Positions 56,770 through 64,000 of a stretch of 64,000 bases of DNA are shown here, one piece after another (the stretch's first letter is position 1; each line of letters opens with the position of its first letter). The translations under genes and the position numbers were made by a program. This DNA is from Telmatactis stephensoni (taxonomy: Eukaryota; Cnidaria; Anthozoa; Actiniaria; Isophelliidae), in assembly GCA_029948255.1 (NCBI GenBank), contig JALIZF010001795.1:682001-746000 (forward strand), in the 5' to 3' direction. A model generated the notes under the pieces. That model was given only the letters and a program-made list of their open reading frames with translations, ran no database searches and was not told where the DNA came from.

Positions 56770-57449
56770 CTCCCCTCTCGAGCTCGATGACAAACATAAA
56801 GCAATCGAGTTACATAAATTGTAAACTTTCTTTTTGAACTACTTGCTTGTTTGGATAAAAAACCGGCAGAATTATAATAACAACTATTCTGAGATTTAAA
56901 AAATGTACAATACCTAAGGAATGATTATTTTCGTTTTAGTTTCGTAGGTAATGAATAAAGCAACTCCATGGAATTACCGATTACATGTACAGGGTTACAA
57001 AAGTAGCTGATAGTATATTAGAGTGGTTTTCATAAACCAGCTCATTAACGACGAGATTGAGTGGAATAATTGTTAAACAGTATTTCACGGGTTTATCTAC
57101 GGCATGCAAATGAGTTTCCACGTTTTTTTTATTTATTTATTATTTCAAATTTCCCCTTCATTTTGGTGGATACTAAAACAATTGGAGCTATAGCTCTCGG
57201 CATTATGGACAACGATTGCCTAATGGGCTATCAAATTGTAGTCCATGAGGCCGAGAGGTCTAATTGTTAAACAGCCCAGTAGTAGAGAGCCAACCAGAGC
57301 GAGCGCTTGCTCATATCCAGTGATTGACAATATAATAAACTAATACTAGCGCTATTCCGCTTAAAGTCTTTTATTTTCTATTGTTCAATGCCCGCTATTA
57401 GATAGCAAAGGTATTTATTGTTTCACGGTTTTTTTTATTCTGAACTCTG
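56770..57449. other. No gene seen
   Basis: AT-rich DNA. TTAGAGTGGTTTTCAT at about 57020 resembles TAGAGTGGTTTTCATTAGGG at 30245 and 53535. GAGCTATAGCTC and ATTGTTAAACAG copies (57068 and 57262) suggest another decayed repeat. Confidence 0.45.
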
Positions 57450-57496
57450 TTGACTTTCAATTTGTTCTGCTCATTATCAAGTTTCCAACGATTTAC

Positions 57497-57984
57497 ATGT
57501 ACGATGTACATGTGGCAAAAACTGGAAGACTCAACAAATGGGAGTGGAAACAACATGTGCGCCAACAAGATATGTTTGTCACAAACATGGCACGCCATGT
57601 ACAAAAATGCCAGTGCAAAGTGTCTATGTGCAACAATAAACAGTCAACACCTGAAGCAGATTTGTACAAGTTAAGCACTTACCAAACCGGGGTTGTAGTT
57701 GTGGGAAGTCAAATGCCTCCACTAAATCTTGCCAAGATGGTGAAAGAAGAAGCAAATGTCCGTGTGCTATACGAGCAATTGGATGCATGGACATTTGCAG
57801 ATGTTACAATTGTGCGGATGGAGGAACATCAGTTGCTAAAACGCCACCATCAAAAAGAAAAAGAGAAACAGTTTCTCCTTACATGAATAAGAAATCTAGA
57901 TATTTTTTAAGTGATAATGGAGCAACGGTAAAAACAGGCCCATGGGCTGAATTATATAGAGACATTCTGTCTCATAGTATGTAA
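57497..57984 (+). pseudogene. Unrecognised cysteine-containing frames, probably one broken gene
   Basis: One frame (57497-57886) contains KCQCKVSMCNNKQ and LSTYQTGVVVVGSQMPPLNL. From about 57787 a second frame contains MDICRCYNCADGG, PPSKRKRETVSPYMNKKSRY and then a stop. The two C-x-C-like clusters in adjacent frames look like a protein broken by a frameshift near 57780, possibly a CXC-type metal-binding segment. Not identified; chance is possible. Confidence 0.3.
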
Positions 57985-58159
57985 GGAGTTGTTATGCAGT
58001 CATGGAATCCCAATTACGTCCACAAATCTAAAAGAAATTTATAACTTTGTTGTGAAATGCAACAATACTAAGAACATTTCTCTGATGATAAATGAGAAAA
58101 GTACATCTCAGGTGGCAGCAAAGATGTTGTACTACAATTAAGTCACAATTTATATGATG

Positions 58160-59797
58160 ATGATGAACTTTATTTAATCACGCTAAACATTTCAATGCTA
58201 CATACGTATGTATGTGCGCTGGTTTCCAAATGTGGCGTAGTATAAAAATATATGATAATAATTAGTTATATGTACATCAATCGTTTTGATATTAGTTGAT
58301 ATAAAAAACACTGTATAATAATAATAAAAGCAAACATATATCTGAAAGGTATAAAACAGCACAACCCCAGATCACGAGCAAAAGGAGGTTATACTTCTCT
58401 TAAACAGCCTAAGAGAGCTTGCTTGTTTAGCCTCTTTTGGTAGGCTGTTCCACAGGGCAGCGCCGCTATATCCAAAACTTCTTTTCAAAAAGTTTCGTTT
58501 AGGCCCTGGAAGTGCTAGATCAGTCGCGGAATTTCTTAATATATAACTGAGGTTTTCATTTTCTTTAATTTTGACGAAAAGCTTTGCTAAATTAGGTGCA
58601 GCTTGGTCATTTAATATTTTATATAAAAATGATAATTTTAATTGTTTCCATCTGCTTTCAAGAGTATTTAGGTTTAACCTTTGAAGCAAGTCTGCTGATC
58701 GAACGTCATATGAAGCACTTGTGATCACCCTAGCCGCACGGGCTTGTATCCTTTGTAGCTTGTCTTTGAGAGTTTTATTGCAAGTATCCCATAAGGGGGA
58801 ACAATAATACTAATAATCGAAATAGGGCTGGACAAGTGCTTTATAGAGTGTTGTTAAAGAGCTTATTGGAACAAAGGGCTTTATGCGCTTTATGGCTCCA
58901 ACATCCGCGCTCGCCTTTTTGCAGATGTATTCAATATGATTTTCAAAAGAAAGCTTTTCGTCAAGATTTACGCCTAAACATGTATGCAGACCCACTCGTT
59001 TTACGATTTTGCCATTCATTGAAATATTATTACGGGGATCACTTGTAGTCTTATTCTTATAAACTTGATCCTATTATCATCAGTTTTGTTTTATCAGGAT
59101 GTGATTGAAGCTTATTGGCTTTTAGCCAATCGCTTATACTATTTAAATCAGGATTTAATTGTTCAGAAAGACCATCAATATCAGATGAAGAAGCAAATAT
59201 TTGTGTGTCATCTGCATACATGCAGGGTGTGGAGAAGTGGAGGCAGGTTGGCAAATCATTGATATAAATAAGAAACAACAAAGGCCCCAAAATAGAACCT
59301 TAGGGAACTCCACAAATTATTTATCTTGAAGAAGATAAGTAACCATTAACTAAACATTGTTGTTTCCTATTGGACAAGTACGATTTGAACCAACTGTCCT
59401 CTGAAATACCATGGGCTTTTAATTTGTCTAGAACAATCGAGTGATTTATGGCAACAAAAGCTTTTCGAATGTCTATAAATACTACCCCTGTTAATAGACC
59501 TTTGTCCATGGCTTCCAACCACTTGTCGCACATTTGTATCAAAGCTGAGACCGTCGAATGTTGAGGACGAAAACCAGAGTGGTATTCAGAAAGTAGTGAA
59601 TTATCAATAAGGTAACTATATAATTGTTTAAAAACTTCTTTTTCGAAAACTTTACTCACTATAGGTAAAACAGATATTGGTCTATAGTTTCCAATATCTT
59701 GACGGTCATCGGCTTTGAATAAAGGACTGACACGTGCATTTTTCCAGTCATCAACAAAGATGCCAGTGGAAAGTGACAGATTATAAATAAAAGTCAT
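58160..59797 (-). pseudogene. 5'-truncated, decayed LINE reverse transcriptase
   Basis: Reading right to left: NYRPISVLPIVSKVFEKEVF, SGFRPQHSTVSALIQM, VVFIDIRKAFVAINHSIVLD, YLSNRKQQCLVNGY, GVP-stop-GSILGPLLFLIYIND (the Q codon of GVPQG is TAA), CMYADDTQIFASSSD with intact YADD, then VGLHTCLGVNLDEKLSFENH and GAALWNSLPKEAKQASSLRL. Several further frameshifts occur. The 3' tail on this strand is CATCATCATCATATAAATTG. A CR1/L2-like group different from the one at 30464. The endonuclease is missing. Confidence 0.88.
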
Positions 59798-59799
59798 AT

Positions 59800-61179
59800 C
59801 AGGAAAATATCAGGAAAGAAAGCAAACAAATTGTGCACAGGGACATATCCAGGATTTTTCATGGAGGGGGTGGAGTCCTTACATACCAAATTATCATTAT
59901 GACGTCACGACGTCATGGTCAGATTTGTTATTTTTATTGCTTTTTGGCTTACAAAGGGGGATCACTATATTGATTAAGGGAGTATTTATTCTTGAATGAC
60001 GTCGTGCTAATCAAATATTTTTATGACAGCAGTAAACAGTCAAAAAGAAAATAACAGTTGAGAAAACACAACACAGATTTTTAGGCATATTATGATTAGT
60101 ACTGTTTGATTTTAAGGTATAAATGACGTTTTTTTCTTGGTTGTACACTAACTTTTAATGAACAATGATGGCTGCATGCCAAGCAGCTTTTACAGATTTT
60201 TGCTAATAACTTGATACAATCAATGTTTATGACAATACTGCGCAACGCATGCAATGACGTTTGTAAATGATTCACACAATAGCTATATAACTAGGAGTTT
60301 TCTTTTGTGAAATAAGCCGTTTTGGGAAAACTAGGGCCATTGTAACAGCTTAGCTATAGATGATTAATTAATTATTAAGGTAAATCCTAAAACTATAATT
60401 GTAACGATATATCATATTACCTATTTTTAAAAAGGTTTTCCGAAGGAGAGTGGCAAATTGTTAGCAGTATAGGTCGTATAGTGTTGGCACAACTGAAAAG
60501 AACTGACTGGGGCTCTTTGTATGCAAAATTTCACTATATAGCTGCATTTATTTGCCCAGTTGCTCAAAAATGGATACACCAAATAAAGGTCTTTATTGTA
60601 AAATTAGATAGATACCCACAGTAGTCCTAATTACCATTCATCAATCTCCTTCAGACAACCGTTTAGAAATATGTCTTATATGCCCACAGAGATTCACAGT
60701 GCATAACAATATATAATCACAACAGATTAAAAGTCATATCTTTTTTCAATTCCTATTATCATGCTGCATTAAATAATGAAAAAAAATATATTGAAACCTT
60801 TTCTCAGTATGCAGGTTCATCTCAATTTACTATATTTACTATTTAAAACCAATTATGAACTATTGTTATTTTCGAGTTGTGAAGGGAATGTGGTGGCTTA
60901 TCTTAGCTCTATTTTTTGAGGATTTTAAGTTAATATTTTGAGAGTTTATGTTAAGATAAGATTTTAGCAACAATATTAAAACATGCACTTGTAACTGAAT
61001 TGATTTACAATAACCGCTTGTAAATTGCTTTTAATTTGACTTAATATTTGTTATAGTTGACTTCATGACTGAAGTAAATTAAAGAATTACATTGTATTCT
61101 GTGCTATTAGAGGTTGAATAAAAGAAAAACAATTCACCAACGTGTAGTTTTCTACTGTACTCTTCAGTTAACTTGTACT
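59800..61179. other. AT-rich region, no gene seen
   Basis: No frame, splice-supported exon or clear inverted repeat. GACGTCACGACGTCATGG at about 59901 is a short dyad. Confidence 0.5.
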
Positions 61180-61183
61180 TTAA

Positions 61184-62914
61184 GGTGTTTCAAAGTAGTT
61201 GTTGACGCGCTACACCTCTCATTTCAAATTCGCAATTTCATGGACTTTTTCTCGTCGGATCAAAATATCCTTTGAACCAACTATCAAGCAAAGATTGAAT
61301 TTTTGAATGATAGTAATTTTAAGTCAATCCGTGTTTTTACAGCAAAGATAATCAATGATTGTTGAAATCAGTCTTTCTAAAATATTTCTCATTTACAATG
61401 AGCTTTTGAAAAACAAAAACATAGGCCTAAAACTTCTCATTCATGCACACATACTTATAGTAAAATCAGAGAGTTTAAACAGAGCGATTTCGAGTTCTAG
61501 ACGCAAACATTTTTTATGCGTATTTTGCGTCCGAAAAACTAAGGTATAGCTTGTCATGCAGAAACGAAATACTCGGCGCTCAAACATATGCGCCAAAATA
61601 CTAAAAACACATTGCTATATTGTTGTTCTTTCTCTCTGGTAAATTGCACTAGTTTAAGTGTTCATTTGGCGGAGTTATGATTTTTCTTCTGATAGTATGT
61701 GGGATTCATTAGCTGCGACAATTTTAACTTTCAAGCGGCGTAAGAGATATCTCTTCAAGTCATCACTGTTTAGAGCCCAAAATCACGGATACACTTACTC
61801 AAAGTATCATAAAACACGCAGAGGAAATGTATTAAATTTGATGTAAAGCAACATTTTTAAATTTCACTTAAATACAGTGCTTCAAACGCGCCGGAGTAGA
61901 ATCAAACCCGTGTGTACAAATGCATGACGATGGCGTGATGCTTGCTAATTATGTCGCGCTACATTCCTTCGCACCCGTGTTACGACGCATTTGCATACCG
62001 CGGTTTTATTTGAACTAGGAACTATACTGAATGGATATGATCACACAAAACTCGAAATTGGTGAAGTCAAAGGCGAGACAATTAGTGTAAAGGCACTATA
62101 TGCAAATGCGTCGTAACACGGGCGCGAAGTAATGTAGCGTGACATAATTAGCAAGCATCACGCCATCGTCATGCATTTGTACACACGGGTTTGATTCTAC
62201 TCCGGCGCGTTTGAAGCACTGTATTTAAGTGAAATTTAAAAATGTTGCTTTACATCAAATTTAATACATTTCTTTTGCGTGTTTTATGATACTTTGAGCA
62301 AGTGTATCCGTGATTTTGGGCTCTAAACAGTGATGACTTGAAGAGATATCTCTTACGCCGCGCTTGAAAGTTAAAATTGTCGCAGCTAATGAATCCCACA
62401 TACTATCAGAAGAAAAATCATAACTCCGCCAAATGAACACTTAAACTAGTGCAATTTACCAGAGAGAAAGAACAACAATATAGCAATGTGTTTTTAGTAT
62501 TTTGGTGCATATGTTTGAGCGCCGAGTATTTCTTTTCTGCATGACAAGCTATACCTTAGTTTTTGCGACGCAAAATACGTATAAAAAATGTTTGCGTCTA
62601 GAACTCGAAATCGCTCTGTTTAAACTCTCTGATTTTACTATAAGTATGTGTGCATGAATGAGAAGTTTTAGGCCTATGTTTTTGTTTTTCAAAAGCTCAT
62701 TGTAAATGAGAAATATTTTAGAAAGACTGATTTCAACGATCATTGATTATCGTTGCTGTAAAAACACGGATTGACTTAAAATTACTATCATTTAAAAATT
62801 CAATCTTTGCTTGATAGTTGGTTCAAAGGATATTTTGGTCCGACGAGAAGAAGTCCATTAAATGGCGAATTTAGAATGAGAGGTGTAGCGCGTCAACAAC
62901 TACTTTGAAACACC
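61184..62914. mobile_element. 1.73-kb palindromic element flanked by TTAA
   Basis: The arms (about 61184-61998 and 62099-62914, roughly 815 bp each) are near-perfect inverse copies around a 100-bp centre. TTAA flanks both sides (61180-61183 and 62915-62918), and the termini read GGTGTTTCAAAGTAGTTGTT. Identical short frames on opposite strands (61355-61549 and 62549-62743) are mirror images, not genes. It shares TTAA|GGTG ends with 23492-25817. No transposase. Confidence 0.92.
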
Positions 62915-62918
62915 TTAA

Positions 62919-63204
62919 TATGAACGTCTCTCCCATTCGGGCTTCATCGGGAAACTGAATTTGTGCGCGCGCTCCTCTCAATAAAACATGAAATTCTAAA
63001 CATGCAAAGTGTTCGGGCCCTTACCTTCGAGGAAATGAGTTAGCCTCTGCTTGTATCCATTCAAACAGTGATTATTGATGTCTTCTTGACTAACTGAGGT
63101 TTTTAGAACTTTACAAGTATTTTATATACAATTTACATACATAGAACAAAGAACACTATATTAGTGGTTAATTACATAAAAAAGATTACGGTTCATTAGT
63201 TGTC
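62919..63204. other. BEL/Pao 3' flank, nothing else seen
   Basis: AT-rich DNA between the palindrome and the pol stop codon. It may include part of a 3' LTR, but no LTR pair can be seen in this window. Confidence 0.4.
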
Positions 63205-64000
63205 CTATTGATATCGTGAAGGCCTTTTAATGGGCCTTCCGAATTTAGAACGGGCTGGAACATCCTCCCCCTTCAATGGCGAAGAGCCATTTCTTCTCTT
63301 GTTGGGATTGGATTTTGTACTTGAATGCTGTGGAATTTGGACAGCGGAACTTGGACGCTGTGAAACTTTGTACTCTTCCAATAAATGAAGACGTTGAACT
63401 GGTCTGTTCACCAGTCCTCGTTTCGTCTGAATTCTGACTGTTCTGATTAGACCATCTGTTCCTGGAAATGTTTGAACAACCTTTCCCAGCCTCCAATTTC
63501 CTCTAGTGACGTTGTCATCGGTGATCAATACAACATCGTTTTCTTTGAGTGGTGTAATCTCTTGTTTCCACTTCTTTCGTACGGTTAGACTTGGCAAATA
63601 TTCGCGCATCCAACGGTCCCAAAAATGATTCTGTATCTGCTGCTGATAATAATAACGTTCATTAAGTGGGACTTCTCGTAATTGTATGTCTGGTACGCTG
63701 CCAAGATCTCTACCTATTGCAAGCAGTGCTGGTGTTATTACTCTGCCATCTCTGATGTCATCGCCAATGAAAGTCAGTGGTCTGGAGTTGATTGTGGCTT
63801 CAATGCTCGTCAGTACTGTATACATTTCGGTGTAGGTCAATAGAGCCTTTCCTAGTACTCGTCTTAGAGGCTCTTTAATCTGGCGGCATACTCGCTCCCA
63901 GTGTCCAGCTCGGTGGCTTGCCCTTTCAGTGATAAACTTCCAGGTAACATCATCATTTGCCAGTCTGCTTGCTACCTCTTTAGGGTTGATATTGGCTAGC
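63205..64000 (-). CDS. BEL/Pao LTR-retrotransposon pol, C-terminal part (integrase end and DUF5641)
   Basis: One open frame runs from the window edge to a stop at 63205. It starts upstream of 63840, since codons for ERASHRAGHWERVCRQIKEP and LRRVLGKALLTYTEMYTVL continue to 64000. Family blocks: the integrase core end (A.H.G..WER), SIEATINSRPLTFIGDDIRD, then the Pao-type C-terminal domain with FWDRWMREYLPSLTVRKKW, NDVVLITDDNVTRGNWRLGK and GLIRTVRIQTKRG. The tail is basic and Ser/Pro-rich, ending RPIKRPSRYQ. No break is seen in this part. Gag, protease and RT lie beyond the window. Confidence 0.93.
   Translation of the reverse strand, partial: LANINPKEVASRLANDDVTWKFITERASHRAGHWERVCRQIKEPLRRVLGKALLTYTEMYTVLTSIEATINSRPLTFIGDDIRDGRVITPALLAIGRDLGSVPDIQLREVPLNERYYYQQQIQNHFWDRWMREYLPSLTVRKKWKQEITPLKENDVVLITDDNVTRGNWRLGKVVQTFPGTDGLIRTVRIQTKRGLVNRPVQRLHLLEEYKVSQRPSSAVQIPQHSSTKSNPNKRRNGSSPLKGEDVPARSKFGRPIKRPSRYQ

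Noticed and set aside
61355..62743. Two identical 64-residue frames on opposite strands
   Set aside because: They are mirror images in the arms of one palindrome, with no family match.
63205..64000. An endogenous vertebrate-type retrovirus
   Set aside because: The integrase end and DUF5641-type tail are those of BEL/Pao retrotransposons; no envelope gene is visible.

Overview
The window is non-coding-rich eukaryotic DNA. It has interrupted genes with GT...AG introns, metazoan-type retrotransposons of several kinds, tRNA-derived SINEs, very many foldback/MITE elements, microsatellites and a large minisatellite. The mixture (CR1/L2/Jockey-like LINEs, BEL/Pao, GIY-YIG remnants, Crypton tyrosine recombinase, CACTA-, hAT- and Harbinger-like DNA elements) together with an animal CLN3-type gene fits a marine invertebrate. 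A cnidarian such as a stony coral or sea anemone is my best inference; it is not proven from the sequence.

Layout. 1-5 kb: nested inverted-repeat elements and a SINE. 6.1-9.8 kb: a 5'-truncated LINE split by a 2,965-bp DNA transposon that left a clean TTA target duplication. 13.1-14.6 kb: a 1.5-kb uninterrupted exon for a TIM-barrel (HMG-CoA-lyase-like) protein with a C-terminal EF-hand, carrying one frameshift. 15.0-15.2 kb: a relic of a CLN3 exon. 15.2-19.8 kb: a block bounded by inverted arrays of a 17-bp unit, holding a LINE with a long intact reverse transcriptase. 19.9-20.8 kb: a GIY-YIG (Penelope-like) fragment split by a Harbinger-like MITE, and a receptor-like exon fragment.

21.7-54.9 kb is the heart of the window: a tandem segmental duplication. 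Each unit carries an apparently intact two-exon CLN3 (battenin) homologue of 430 codons (exons 21762-22218 + 25921-26756, and 45414-45870 + 51099-51934) and a shared 3' flank. The first unit (about 23.4 kb) is much longer than the second (about 9.6 kb) because about 16 kb of transposons entered its 3' flank after the duplication. Comparing the two units, and other repeat copies, gives pre-insertion 'empty sites'. These fix the borders of a SINE, a TA-element, a 6-bp-TSD element ('X'), a CACTA-like element and a hAT-like element. The hAT-like element duplicated the 5' splice site of the second CLN3 gene. A decayed Crypton sits inside that element.

55-56.8 kb is a roughly 90-copy 20-bp minisatellite. 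57-64 kb holds a degenerate LINE, a 1.73-kb almost perfect palindrome flanked by TTAA, and the 3' end of a BEL/Pao pol gene running off the right edge. The only likely functional host genes I can support are the two CLN3 homologues and possibly the TIM-barrel/EF-hand gene. Everything else is mobile or repetitive DNA, or fragments.
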